A stretch of DNA of 64,000 nucleotides. It comes from Brachybacterium sp. FME24 (lineage in GTDB: Bacteria; Actinomycetota; Actinomycetes; Actinomycetales; Dermabacteraceae). Shown in pieces: positions 33,322-42,192 of this stretch; the first letter of the stretch is position 1, and each line of letters opens with the position of its first letter. The translations under genes were made by a program, and so were the position numbers. The notes under the pieces were generated by a model. That model was not told the origin of the DNA. It ran no database searches and saw nothing but the letters and a program-made list of their open reading frames with translations. Where the stretch lies: positions 26,601 through 90,600 of the forward strand of contig NZ_JABUXV010000018.1 in NCBI RefSeq assembly GCF_014897705.1, given 5' to 3'.

Positions 33322-33861
33322 ATGGGATACCGGCAAGACCTGTGGGAGATCGCGGCTGGACAGCATGGCGTCGTCACCGTGCCCGAGGCCGAGGATGCGG
33401 GCGTGCCCGCCGTGGAGGTGCGTAAGCTAGCCCACCGCGGCGCGTTGCGGCCCTACGGAAAGGGCGTGTACGTGCACCGCGATGTGCCTACCACCGCGCT
33501 GACGCAGTTGACAGCGGCAGCGGCACTAGCAGGCGAGGACGCGTTCCTGCACCGAGAATCCGTCCTCGATCTGCTGGGCCTGGGCCAATTCAACCCGCGT
33601 CGCATCCGGGTGGGTACCCGCCGCCGTGTGCGCCGGGTGCTGCCGGGCTGGATGGAGCTCGAAACCCGAAAAGACATCCCCGACGAGGACCTGGCGCAGT
33701 ACGAGGGTATCCGGGCGACCACCGTCCGGCGTGCGCTGGAGGACATGCGGGATCGGATGCCGCCGGACCGCTGGAATGCGCTGCTCGTCGAGGCACGCCG
33801 GCGAGAACTGATCGACGAGGAGGGCTTCGCCGGTCTGACAGGGAAGCACGGCGCCGCATGA
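33322..33861 (+). CDS. abiEi: AbiEi-type antitoxin, type IV toxin-antitoxin system
   Basis: The protein has 179 residues from ATG 33322, with GGAGG seven bases upstream; GTG 33319 is the alternative. The N-terminal winged-helix DNA-binding domain (IAAGQHGVVTVPEAEDAGVPAVEVRKLAHRG, LRPYGKGVYVHRD) is followed by the AbiEi C-terminal domain (FLHRESVLDLLGLG, then ATTVRRALEDM). It represses the operon and blocks the toxin's effect without binding it. Its stop overlaps the toxin start in ATGA. Confidence 0.88.
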   Translation: MGYRQDLWEIAAGQHGVVTVPEAEDAGVPAVEVRKLAHRGALRPYGKGVYVHRDVPTTALTQLTAAAALAGEDAFLHRESVLDLLGLGQFNPRRIRVGTRRRVRRVLPGWMELETRKDIPDEDLAQYEGIRATTVRRALEDMRDRMPPDRWNALLVEARRRELIDEEGFAGLTGKHGAA

Positions 33862-34775
33862 GCACCGTGACGCCGCCGCTGAACATTGCGCAGCTGAACG
33901 GTCGGCTCGAAGACGTGGCAGGTGGGCACGACATTCCCGTCGCCCGCGCGCGCCTCATGCTCTGCACGCTCATCGTGTCCCAGATGCTCCCGGACGCTGT
34001 TGCGATCAAGGGTGGCATGGGAGTCAAGTTGCGCATGGGGGAGCGCGGGACCCGAGCAACTGCTGACCTGGACGTCTCCACCCGACAGCGCGGTGAGGCC
34101 TTCGAGGAAGGGTTCCGCACGCGCCTCGAGAAGGGCTGGGGTGCAGTACCCGCCTCCAGGGGCGCGCAGCGGAAGGACCCCGATGCGCTCGATCGGGTGG
34201 CATTCACCGCGACGCTGAAGCTGGGCAGGCTGCACGATCCTGGGCTCGCTCAGCCCACATACGTGATGCACCCCTATCGCGTGACGTTGTCGTTTCTAGG
34301 TCGGGAATGGGCCGGGCTCGACGTCGAGGTGTCCGACCCCGAGATCGAGCCGTACGCCCACACCCGCCGTGACGTCGATGGCCAGCTCATCGAGCTGAGC
34401 GCGCGCTTCGGCTTCGGCGAGCTGCAACCGGTGGAGCTGATCGACCTGGGGTACCAGATAGCGCAGAAGATTCACGCTGTGACAGATCTCGGTTATGTCC
34501 GTGCGCACGATCTGGTCGATCTGCAGCTGCTGTGGGATGCCGGCCCAGTCCTACCCGCGGTGCGGGAGTTCTGTGTGCGGACCTTCGATTTCCGCCGGGC
34601 CCAGGCCTGGCCGCCACTGCCACTGCGACCGATGGAGGGCTGGAGTATCGCCTACGACGAGGCGCGCCGGGAGACAGAAGTTGATGGGAGCACCCCCGTG
34701 CTGGAGGACATCGCCTCCGCGCGCGAATGGCTCGAACAAGTGATCACGTCCATCGAAGTGGCTGGGAGCGAGTAG
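33858..34775 (+). CDS. abiEii: AbiEii-type nucleotidyltransferase toxin
   Basis: The protein has 305 residues. The nucleotidyltransferase core has KGGMGVKLRMG, then RATADLDVS (the D-x-D metal pair) and a later TLSFLGREWAGLDVEV strand. The helical C-terminus includes QIAQKIHAV and DLVDLQLL, as in AbiEii/AbiGii/MenA proteins. These enzymes transfer nucleotides, in MenA to tRNA acceptor ends, and stop growth, often in phage defence. It overlaps the antitoxin gene by four bases. Confidence 0.88.
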   Translation: MSTVTPPLNIAQLNGRLEDVAGGHDIPVARARLMLCTLIVSQMLPDAVAIKGGMGVKLRMGERGTRATADLDVSTRQRGEAFEEGFRTRLEKGWGAVPASRGAQRKDPDALDRVAFTATLKLGRLHDPGLAQPTYVMHPYRVTLSFLGREWAGLDVEVSDPEIEPYAHTRRDVDGQLIELSARFGFGELQPVELIDLGYQIAQKIHAVTDLGYVRAHDLVDLQLLWDAGPVLPAVREFCVRTFDFRRAQAWPPLPLRPMEGWSIAYDEARRETEVDGSTPVLEDIASAREWLEQVITSIEVAGSE

Positions 34776-34831
34776 CGGTGTCTCGGCGCCAATTGTCGAC
34801 TGGTTCGGTTGGTCGAGGAAATCGATTCTTC

Positions 34832-34960
34832 CTACTGGGCCAAGGGCTCTACCTCTCGCTTCCAACCCACGTCGGACAGGACCGTGTCCAGGGTGTTGTC
34901 GGCGGAGACCGTGGCGTCGAAGACGATCTTCGGCAGCGTCCCGGAAACAGGTGCCGCTAC
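34832..34960 (-). pseudogene. Decayed third copy of the neighbouring P-loop kinase, C-terminus only
   Basis: Read on the minus strand the frame gives LPKIVFDATVSADNTLDTVL, then SDVGWKREVEPLAQ and a stop at 34832-34834. This matches the last 34 residues of the kinase at 35740-36273 (LPEFVFDATVSAESALDAVL, SDVGWERETEFLA) nearly position for position. Upstream the match fades at about 34960. No start or P-loop is present. Confidence 0.82.
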
Positions 34961-35096
34961 AGGGGCCAGATCGCCGGCCACGGCGGATCTGCAACGCGCC
35001 TGTCAGCCTTCATGCTCGCGGTGCCAATGACCGGGGCTGCCACGTATTTCACGTGATCGCGCCCGGGCTCATGCGCGGTGCTGTCATCATGGCGGC

Positions 35097-35636
35097 ATGG
35101 GGGCAACAGTCGAGTCGGTTCACGTCAGCGCAGCACACACCTTCAGCAAGTCGGCAGCTCCAGCGATTCAGCTCGTGGAGGGGATCGGTGTCAGTGGCGA
35201 TGCGCACGCGGGGACGACGGTGAAGCATCGCAGCAGAGTTGCCCGCGATCCTGATCAGCCCAATCTCCGGCAGGTGCACCTGATGCATCGAGAGATCTTC
35301 GAGCTGCTCGCCGCCGACGGCTACAGCGTTCTGCCCGGTCAGCTAGGGGAGAACATCACGACGGCGGGCATCGAACTGCTTGACCTTCCTGTGGGAACAC
35401 GCCTGCACCTGGCGGAAGCAGTCATCGTGATCACTGGGCTGCGGAACCCATGCCAGCAGATCAATGACTTCCAGCCGGGTCTCATGAAGAAACTGCTTCG
35501 CAAGGACGAATCAGGGCAGGTTCAACGACTCGCAGGAGTCATGGGCATCGTGGCCCGAAGCGGCACGGTGCGCCCCGGGGAGGATATCGCCGTCGAGCTG
35601 CCTCCGGAGCCTCACCATCCGCTGACCAAGGTGTAG
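35097..35636 (+). CDS. MOSC-domain protein
   Basis: The protein has 179 residues. It follows the MOSC pattern: VEGIGVSGDAHAGTTVKH, then RQVHLMHREIFELL, LPGQLGENITTAG and the conserved Cys in GLRNPCQQI. MOSC proteins bind sulfur or molybdenum cofactor-type groups at this Cys. The target compound is unknown. It lies between the kinase remnant and the intact kinase gene on the other strand. Confidence 0.9.
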   Translation: MGATVESVHVSAAHTFSKSAAPAIQLVEGIGVSGDAHAGTTVKHRSRVARDPDQPNLRQVHLMHREIFELLAADGYSVLPGQLGENITTAGIELLDLPVGTRLHLAEAVIVITGLRNPCQQINDFQPGLMKKLLRKDESGQVQRLAGVMGIVARSGTVRPGEDIAVELPPEPHHPLTKV

Positions 35637-35739
35637 TTCCGACCCTTCAGCTGCCGTCCACAACGGCCGCACCACACGCAGACGGTTGCGTTCGGGCTAC
35701 GTCTGAATGCACCAGTCCCGTCGTGCCGACCGGGCCCGC

Positions 35740-36273
35740 CTACGCCAGGAACTCCGTCTCTCGCTCCCAGCCCACGTCCGACAAGACGGCATCCAGAGCG
35801 CTCTCGGCAGAGACCGTGGCGTCGAAGACGAACTCCGGCAGTGCGCCAGCCGCGTCGATGGGCCGATACCAGGAACTCACCTGCTCCTCGCTCACCTCCG
35901 AGGCCAGGACCTTGGTGCGGTGACGACGCAAGGTCTCCTCCAGGTCGAGGTCATAGCGATAGCAGCGGCTCACTCCGCGGTGGTCCTCCACGAGCGAGGC
36001 GAGCATGTCCCCATAGCTCTCGGAGTGCAGGATTCCCTCCACGACCACGTGCAAGCCGTGCTCCAGGGCGAACCGGGCCGAGAGGTCGATGTAGCCGACG
36101 CTCAGGGCTCCGGGACCGTCGCGCACGTGGAGGATCTCCCGGCGCAGGACATCGTGGCTGATGATCGCGACACCGCGAGGCCTCGCCTGCCGGATCGCGT
36201 GGGCGAGCAGGGTCTTCCCGCTGCCGGAGTTCCCGCGGATGATGATGAGCCGCGAGTGCGTCGTGCCGATCAT
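35740..36273 (-). CDS. Zeta-toxin-like P-loop kinase, paralogue 1
   Basis: The protein has 177 residues from MIGTTHSRLIIIRG. Walker A GNSGSGKT is at about 14-21, ISHDVLRRE is the substrate Asp, VVVEGILHSE the Walker B, and LEETLRRHRTK the lid Arg. Such AAA_33/zeta-like kinases phosphorylate small molecules or nucleotide sugars. It is divergent from a clear paralogue at 36441 and a remnant of a further copy lies at 34832. The longer frame from 36372 is not supported. Confidence 0.85.
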   Translation of the reverse strand: MIGTTHSRLIIIRGNSGSGKTLLAHAIRQARPRGVAIISHDVLRREILHVRDGPGALSVGYIDLSARFALEHGLHVVVEGILHSESYGDMLASLVEDHRGVSRCYRYDLDLEETLRRHRTKVLASEVSEEQVSSWYRPIDAAGALPEFVFDATVSAESALDAVLSDVGWERETEFLA

Positions 36274-36440
36274 GTCGCTGCGACCCTTCGTCCCGATCCT
36301 GCTCCGCGGCCCTGCCGTCCTCACGGTAGCGGCAGTAGGCCCCCACACCGTGCGTCTGCGGGGACGTGCCATGGCTGCGGGCGCGCCGCACTCGCCGGGA
36401 TACGCCGCTGCGTGGGTCCGGACCGGAAGGATGTGTCTTC

Positions 36441-37004
36441 ATGCAGACCGACTCCGCTGACGCGCCCGTCCTCGTGATCCTCCGGGGGAACTCCTCCTCG
36501 GGGAAGTCGACCGTCGCGCGGCGGGTGCAACGGGATCTGCCCGGATCGAAGATCGCCGTGATCGGCCAGGACCATGTGCGCCGCGACCTGCTGTGGGAGC
36601 GGGAGGTCGAGCAGCGCGACACCATCGGACTGATCACCGCGATGGCGCAGCACTGCCTGAGCATCGGGCACCTCACCGTGGTCGAGGGGATCTTCGGCAG
36701 CGAGCGCTACGGCGACATGTTCGCGTCGCTGCTGAACGGGCATCACGGGCCGTCCCTCGTCTACTACCTCGACGTGAGCCTGGCCGAGACCCTGCGCCGC
36801 CACGCTCGGAAGTCCTTCGCCGCCGATGTGCCCGACGCCGAGGTCGCCTCCTGGTACCGCGAGCACGATGTGCTCGGCGTGAAGGGTGAGGTGGTCCTCG
36901 GCGAGGCACTGGGGGAGGACGAGATGGTCGAGCGGGTGCTCCAGGACCTCGCGGCGGTCAGGCCTTCAACTCTCGCCGAGAACGACTCGCAGGGAGGTCA
37001 TTGA
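36441..37004 (+). CDS. Zeta-toxin-like P-loop kinase, paralogue 2
   Basis: The protein has 187 residues from MQTDSADAPVLVILRG. Walker A GNSSSGKS, substrate Asp in IGQDHVRRDLL, VVEGIFGSERYGDMFASLL and LAETLRRHARK align along their whole length with paralogue 1. Its stop is directly followed by the ATG of the streptomycin-6-kinase-like gene (TGAATG), so the two are in one operon and may act on the same or linked compounds. Confidence 0.87.
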   Translation: MQTDSADAPVLVILRGNSSSGKSTVARRVQRDLPGSKIAVIGQDHVRRDLLWEREVEQRDTIGLITAMAQHCLSIGHLTVVEGIFGSERYGDMFASLLNGHHGPSLVYYLDVSLAETLRRHARKSFAADVPDAEVASWYREHDVLGVKGEVVLGEALGEDEMVERVLQDLAAVRPSTLAENDSQGGH

Positions 37005-37937
37005 ATGCACCTTCCACCGCGTCTGCAGGCGACGGGTTCCACGAGCGCAGTCGGTCGCGACTGGCTCGCTCGCCTCCCGGAGGTGTGCGAGCGACTGAGC
37101 GCGCAGTGGAAGATTCAGCTCGGTGAGCCGTACCCGGAGTGCAACATCTCGTGGGTGGCGCCCGCGGAGGGAGCGGCGGTCCCCGCTGTCCTGAAAGTGC
37201 CTATGCCGATGACAGTCCAGGTCAAGACGCTTGCGGGAGACTTCCGTGGGCACGAACCCGCTGCTCTTCGGGCTTGGGGCGGAGTCGGAGCCACGCTCCT
37301 CCTCGAGCATGACGAAGGCACGGGAGCGATGTTGGTGGAGCGCTGCGTCCCCGGGGACACGCTCGACTCGGTTCCGGACGTGGAAGCCGCCGACGAGATC
37401 GTTGCCCACCTCCTCGCCCAGCTGCATCTGCCCGCATGCGACGGCGGCGGTATCCCCAAGCTCGGTGAACGCGCTCAGCAACTGGCTGACGAGCTGCCTG
37501 GCCGATTCGAGCAAGCGGGCAGACCGTTCGACGAGTGGCTCGTGCGGCAGGCGGCAGAGAGCCTCGTCGAACTCGCGAGCTGTGGTGGCCCGCCCGTTCT
37601 CCTCCACGGGGACACGCACCATCATAATATTCTGGCGAGCGAGCGGGAGTCCTGGCTGGCGATAGATCCTTTGCCCATGGTGGGGGACCCTGCGTATGAC
37701 AGTGTGCAGTACCTGTTGTTTCGCAAGGGTGATCTACGCGATCCGGAAACTGAATGGGGAACCACTATCTCGCGATTCTGCCGGCTGGCAGATGTGGACG
37801 AGGAGCGGGTCAAAGCGTGGACCTTTGCCCGACTCGTGTCCGACGCGCTCGCCGCGTGCGAAGCCGGACGTAAAGTTGAGTACCTCGAGGCCAGACAGGA
37901 CAGCCTCTGGACGGCCCGATTGTTGCACCGGCTCTGA
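37005..37937 (+). CDS. APH(6)-like (streptomycin/hydroxyurea) phosphotransferase
   Basis: The protein has 310 residues. Motifs of the APH_6_hur family: LKVPMP near the ATP site, catalytic LLHGDTHHHNIL and metal-site LAIDPLPMVGDPAYD, then the C-terminal ARLVSDALAACEAG. Family members phosphorylate streptomycin at the 6-hydroxyl or inactivate hydroxyurea; many chromosomal copies have no proven antibiotic. It begins right after paralogue 2 of the P-loop kinase. Confidence 0.87.
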   Translation: MHLPPRLQATGSTSAVGRDWLARLPEVCERLSAQWKIQLGEPYPECNISWVAPAEGAAVPAVLKVPMPMTVQVKTLAGDFRGHEPAALRAWGGVGATLLLEHDEGTGAMLVERCVPGDTLDSVPDVEAADEIVAHLLAQLHLPACDGGGIPKLGERAQQLADELPGRFEQAGRPFDEWLVRQAAESLVELASCGGPPVLLHGDTHHHNILASERESWLAIDPLPMVGDPAYDSVQYLLFRKGDLRDPETEWGTTISRFCRLADVDEERVKAWTFARLVSDALAACEAGRKVEYLEARQDSLWTARLLHRL

Positions 37938-37978
37938 AGCCCTTCCGCTTCTTGGCGCTCGGCCAGGCCTGCGGCGGA

Positions 37979-38470
37979 TCAGTTCCGTGCTTCGCGGACA
38001 TCCGTTCCCTGCTCGGCGAATGCTTTGAAATCCTGCATGTGCTGTTGCGACTGCTTGTGGAAGATGCCGGGCATCAGTGCCCCCATCAGTCGCATCAGCG
38101 GGTTGCTGAATCGAAATTCGCTCTCGCTGACCCAGAGCGTCTTCTGCGGATCGGCGTCGGTCAGCCGATCGCGCACGAGGTTCCACATGCCCGCGGCGAC
38201 GATCTCACGGTCGAACTGAACGACGGTGCTCGGGAGAATCTCGTGCAGGTCAGTCGGTTCCCGCCGGGTGATCGTCTCGGTGGCCTCCATCGTCCGCTGC
38301 CCCGCCTGCATCACAACCCGCGAGGTGGTGCCGAGCTGCCCGTGCTCCCCGCTCAACGGCTCGTGCAGCACCACGTCCCGCAGCCACATCGGGATATGTG
38401 CCGGATCGGCGAGCAGCTGCGCCACCCTCTTTCGGGGCAGGGCGATCTCGATCGAGTTGGTGTACATCAT
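37979..38470 (-). CDS. SRPBCC (polyketide-cyclase-like) protein
   Basis: The protein has 163 residues. It starts MMYTNSIEIALPRKRVAQLLADPAHIPMW, a typical START/SRPBCC beginning, with TETITRREPTDLHEILPS and ending IFHKQSQQHMQDFKAFAE, a long closing helix. The fold forms a cavity for hydrophobic ligands. The ligand is unknown. It precedes the alpha/beta hydrolase gene at some distance on the same strand. Confidence 0.8.
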   Translation of the reverse strand: MMYTNSIEIALPRKRVAQLLADPAHIPMWLRDVVLHEPLSGEHGQLGTTSRVVMQAGQRTMEATETITRREPTDLHEILPSTVVQFDREIVAAGMWNLVRDRLTDADPQKTLWVSESEFRFSNPLMRLMGALMPGIFHKQSQQHMQDFKAFAEQGTDVREARN

Positions 38471-38534
38471 GGCGCGCCTTCCTTCCGGTTGGGGGACAAT
38501 ATCCTGACGTGCCTGCCGTGCTCCTGGATCGAGG

Positions 38535-39188
38535 TCATGAGTCCATGATGATCCCGGCGAGGAGTTCCGGTTGGGAGATGTACGGAGAGTGGCTCGCGTC
38601 GATGACCTGACTGCTGGTGCAGCGGGCGGCCAACCGATGCTGCAGCTCCGGGCTCATGGCCCGGTCGGCCGTGCACACGACGTAATGGCTCGGGACCTGC
38701 TTCCACGCGGCGTGGCGGGCGATGCCTCGCCCGTGCCCGGAGGCCTGCGGCACGAGAAGGGCGACCGCGCGCTCAGCGTCCGCGGGCCCGCAGTCCGCGT
38801 AGAACAGGTCCGTCGCCGCGTCGGCCGGAACGAAGCTGCCGCCGTCGGGGTGAGGTCGCACCCACGAGTTGACGGGTGCCTCGGGGCCACCGAGTCCCGC
38901 GCAGCTCTCGCCGACGTCGGGGACGAAAGCAGCCATGAAGACCAAGCGCTCCGCGCCGTGCACGCCCGTGATCACTGCCCCTCCGTAGCTGTGGCCGACG
39001 ATCGTCGGTGCGCTGCCGCACCGGTCGACCACCGCCTGGACGGCTGCGGTGTCGGCCTCGAGGGAGCCGCGATGAAGGCGTGGCGTCTGCACGGTGGCGC
39101 CCGCGCGACTCAGTGCGTCGGCCAGCGCCTGCAGGTGCTCGGGCTGATGGAAGAGCCCATGCACCAGGACCACCTCGGGTGACGTCAT
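38535..39188 (-). CDS. Alpha/beta hydrolase
   Basis: The protein has 217 residues from MTSPEVVLVHGLFHQPEH. The nucleophile elbow is GHSYGG (Ser), the oxyanion region VHGLFH, and the catalytic His is in DASHSPYIS. The family covers small esterases and lactonases similar to salicylate-type methylesterases. The substrate is unknown. The frame upstream of 39188 is open but lacks sense. Confidence 0.85.
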   Translation of the reverse strand: MTSPEVVLVHGLFHQPEHLQALADALSRAGATVQTPRLHRGSLEADTAAVQAVVDRCGSAPTIVGHSYGGAVITGVHGAERLVFMAAFVPDVGESCAGLGGPEAPVNSWVRPHPDGGSFVPADAATDLFYADCGPADAERAVALLVPQASGHGRGIARHAAWKQVPSHYVVCTADRAMSPELQHRLAARCTSSQVIDASHSPYISQPELLAGIIMDS

Positions 39189-39318
39189 GGGCGCGAGCCA
39201 ACCACGAGAGCCGTGCCCCGTCGAGTCGCGACGCGCGCCGGGGCGGTCGGCCCGATGCACGCACGAGGTCTGGCCAGAGACCGGCGGGTCGCGCGGAATC
39301 CGTGCACCGCTCTGCGTC

Positions 39319-39765
39319 TCACCCGGCAGCCGGGCGGCTGAGGAGCGCGCATGCCTCATCGACGATCTGCGCTCGAGGCCCGTGGTCCGGGAGCTCTGTC
39401 AGAGGGATCCACCGTGCTTCGTCCGTCGTCCCGCCGACCTCGGTGGTCCCGAGGTCTCCGCCGACGACCGTCGCCTCGAAGGCGATACGAACGGCCTTGA
39501 ACGGTCGCGGGGACCTGTTCCCCACGTCGGCGGTCGCGGTGCTGGTGAACAGCGGACGGCCGACCGCTACATGGAACCCGGTCTCCTCGAAGACCTCGCG
39601 CACGACGGCAGCCTCGAGGGACTCCTCGAACTCCACCCCACCTCCTGGGAGCGTCCATAGCGGATGCGGATTGGCGCCGTTGTACCAGGTCAGCAGGATG
39701 CGGTCACGATCATCGGTGATGACGGCATAGGCGCCCAGACGCGTGTCCCACTCGGTGAAGTCCAT
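39319..39765 (-). CDS. Nudix hydrolase
   Basis: The protein has 148 residues from MDFTEWDTRLGAYAVI. The Nudix box is complete (GGVEFEE then SLEAAVV REVFEETGF). The C-terminal half has the EVGGTTDEARWIPL pattern. The substrate is unknown. It is one of three Nudix genes in the window and is next to a P-loop kinase gene on the same strand, 29 bp downstream of it. Confidence 0.9.
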   Translation of the reverse strand: MDFTEWDTRLGAYAVITDDRDRILLTWYNGANPHPLWTLPGGGVEFEESLEAAVVREVFEETGFHVAVGRPLFTSTATADVGNRSPRPFKAVRIAFEATVVGGDLGTTEVGGTTDEARWIPLTELPDHGPRAQIVDEACALLSRPAAG

Positions 39766-39794
39766 CGCGTCAACGTACCAATGGCAGCCTCCCG

Positions 39795-40310
39795 TCAACC
39801 GTGCCGCGAGGACTCTTCCCACGCTCGACAAAGCACGTCCACCTGCTCATCGACGGACTTCCCTGAGACGTCGAGGACGAGGTCGACGTCCGGTGGGGTC
39901 CGCGTCATTGCATGGAGCAGGTCGAACTCCTCGCCTGTCAGGTACTCCGTGCGAGTGGCGGACCGCCGGCGCGCCTCATCGAGCGTGAGGTGGAGATGGA
40001 CGATGAAGCAGTCGGGAAACTCTGCGCGGTAGACCGGCAGGGTGTCGGGCGTGACCACATCGGAGACCACGAGATCGAACCCGGCCGCGACCAGGTTGCG
40101 ACCCGATGCTGCGACATTCCGTGCGGCCAGCAGGTGCTGCGCCTCGCCCTCCTCACCGCTCCACAGGGTCGCCGCGCCGGCGATGACGAGCTGACGAATG
40201 TCGTCCGCATCGATGTACGCCGCTCGGGAGCGCTGCGCCGCGAGCAGTCTCCCGCAGGTGCTCTTCCCGGCGGCGGGGCCGCCCGAGAGGATCAGCGGTC
40301 GCACGGACAT
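39795..40310 (-). CDS. AAA_33-like P-loop kinase
   Basis: The protein has 171 residues from MSVRPLILSGGPAAGKST. Walker A GGPAAGKS is at about 10-17, YIDADDIRQLV supplies the substrate Asp, VVSDVVTPD is Walker-B like and DEARRRSATR the lid. It resembles chloramphenicol-phosphotransferase or nucleotide kinases. It is 11 bp from the aldo/keto reductase upstream, so likely in the same operon. Confidence 0.83.
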   Translation of the reverse strand: MSVRPLILSGGPAAGKSTCGRLLAAQRSRAAYIDADDIRQLVIAGAATLWSGEEGEAQHLLAARNVAASGRNLVAAGFDLVVSDVVTPDTLPVYRAEFPDCFIVHLHLTLDEARRRSATRTEYLTGEEFDLLHAMTRTPPDVDLVLDVSGKSVDEQVDVLCRAWEESSRHG

Positions 40311-40321
40311 CTCACCCGAGG

Positions 40322-41398
40322 TCACCCGTCCTGGCGAGCATCCAGTGCGCGCTGGTGCTCCTGGTAGAACTCGGTCTCGGCCGGCTCGGGGCGATCCTGG
40401 CCGTTGAGCAGGCGGTGCCACAGCGGGTAGTAGGCCGGCTGCTGCGAGGCCAGTGTGATCCGGTCGCGAGCCTCCTCGGGCAAGGTGAGATCGGCGGCGG
40501 CGAGGTCCTCCTGGAGATGCTCGAAGGACCGGGCCGCGATCACCGTTCCCTCCACGCCCGGGCGGTCGAGGATCCAGGAGATGACCACCTGGGGGATCGT
40601 CCACCCCAGGTCGCCGGCGATCTCGTCGAACAGCTCGATGAGGTCGTAGGCGCGGTCCCAGTCCGTCACGTGCGGCTCGGGCCAGCCGGTGCCCTGCCGC
40701 GTATCGGACGGCGTCTCCTTGCCGCGGCGCACCTTGCCGTTGAGCAGTCCCTCGCCCAGCGGGCTCCACCCGAACGTGGCGACGCCCAGGTCGCGGGCGG
40801 CCGGGATGATCTCGTACTCGATCTCCCGTGCCTCGGGCGTGTAGTAGACCTGCTGTGCGATCGGGGCCTCGAGCCCGGCCTGCCGCGCCTCGTAGACCGT
40901 CTTGGTCAGCTGCCAGGCGCTGTAGTTCGACACGCCCCAGTAGCGGACCTTGCCGGCGCGGATCAGGTCGGTGACGGCCGAAATGGTCTCGAGGATCGGG
41001 GTCTGCCCGTCCCACTGGTGCATGTACAGCAGGTCGAGATGGTCGGTGCCCAGGCGCTGCAGGCTCTCCTCGACCGCGCGGGTCAGGTGATACCTGCTCG
41101 CGCCCGAGTCATTGGGTCCGTCCCCAGTCGACGTGCGGGCCTTCGAGGTGAGGATGATGTCGTCGCGGCGCTTCCCCAGGGCCTTCCCCACGACGCGCTC
41201 GGAGTCGCCGGACGAATAGATGTTCGCCGTGTCGAGGAAGTTCACGCCGTGGGAGATGGCCTCGTCGATCTGCCGACGGGCCTCGTCCACCGAGAGTCCG
41301 GCGATCTTCTCGAAACCGCCTCCGGAACCGAAGGGGATCGTCCCCAGTGCCAGGCGGGAGACGTAGAGACCGGAGTGGCCAAGACGGATGTAGTCCAT
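40322..41398 (-). CDS. Aldo/keto reductase
   Basis: The protein has 358 residues from MDYIRLGHSGLYVSRLALGT. FLDTANIYSSG has the catalytic Asp and Tyr, LTSKAR the Lys, and DLLYMHQWD the His. The C-terminal NADPH loop (TVIAARSFEHLQEDLAA) is present. It belongs to the potassium-channel-beta/YajO-like group. It reduces aldehydes or ketones. The start has AGAGG upstream; ATG at 41407 is less likely because of close spacing. Confidence 0.92.
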   Translation of the reverse strand: MDYIRLGHSGLYVSRLALGTIPFGSGGGFEKIAGLSVDEARRQIDEAISHGVNFLDTANIYSSGDSERVVGKALGKRRDDIILTSKARTSTGDGPNDSGASRYHLTRAVEESLQRLGTDHLDLLYMHQWDGQTPILETISAVTDLIRAGKVRYWGVSNYSAWQLTKTVYEARQAGLEAPIAQQVYYTPEAREIEYEIIPAARDLGVATFGWSPLGEGLLNGKVRRGKETPSDTRQGTGWPEPHVTDWDRAYDLIELFDEIAGDLGWTIPQVVISWILDRPGVEGTVIAARSFEHLQEDLAAADLTLPEEARDRITLASQQPAYYPLWHRLLNGQDRPEPAETEFYQEHQRALDARQDG

Positions 41399-41583
41399 GA
41401 ATAGCATTCCTCTCGCGCAGTCGCAGGTGATCGCCCCGTGCGGAACGAGCAGTGTGCCCGCGACGCTACGTGACACCGGCGCCCCGGTCACGCCGTATTG
41501 CGACGAGAATCGGCACGCACGGCGCGGCTGGCTTCCGTGCGAGCGACCGATCCGGGCCGGCCCCGAGTGCCACACTCGGCCCT

Positions 41584-42177
41584 GTGCGCGACTACGACTT
41601 CCACCCCGATGAAGACAGCGTTCGCTGTTTCGGTGTTCCCGATGCCGGCATCCTCGTCAACGATGACGGCATGTGCGTGATGCAGACGCGCCAGCCCGAG
41701 CCGTCCGGCACGATGGACGAGGAGCTGGTGCTGCGCCATTACGCCTTCGCTGACGAATGGTTCAAGCTCAACGTCACCTTCGACCTGCGCGACGAGATGA
41801 TCGAACCGGGGCCGCAGGGCGAGGCGTTCGCGATCAACTGCGATATCGCGACCCCGATGCTCCGGGTGGGAGACGACGTATCGGCCGTGGATCTCTTCCT
41901 GGACGTGCTGGTGCGAGGCGACGGCACCTATCGCGTGATCGACCGGGACGAGTTCGAGCACGCCACGACCGAGGGGCTCATCTCTCAGCGCGAAGCAGAG
42001 GGCGCCGAGGTCGGCCTCGAGCGGCTGGTCCGTTGGATCGAGTCCGGCCGACTGCATTCCCTGCTCAGGGAGATCGATCTCGCGCTCGCCGCGACCGCGC
42101 CCCCTCCCTTGCCCTTCGAGCGGGTCCCGATCGGCGCCGTCCCCTCTGTCGCACCGGGAACTCGCCCGACCTGGTGA
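41584..42177 (+). CDS. DUF402 (FomD-like) protein
   Basis: The protein has 197 residues from GTG 41584; longer starts upstream lack family-like sequence. The DUF402 barrel is suggested by YAFADEWFKLNVTFDL, VSAVDLFLDVLVRGDGTYRVIDRDEFEHA and the helix ISQREAEGAEVGLERLVRWIESG. Family members hydrolyse nucleoside di/triphosphates or cytidylyl-phosphonates with bound divalent metal. It converges on the methyltransferase gene. Confidence 0.7.
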   Translation: MRDYDFHPDEDSVRCFGVPDAGILVNDDGMCVMQTRQPEPSGTMDEELVLRHYAFADEWFKLNVTFDLRDEMIEPGPQGEAFAINCDIATPMLRVGDDVSAVDLFLDVLVRGDGTYRVIDRDEFEHATTEGLISQREAEGAEVGLERLVRWIESGRLHSLLREIDLALAATAPPPLPFERVPIGAVPSVAPGTRPTW

Positions 42178-42192
42178 GCGCCGCGCGACCCG

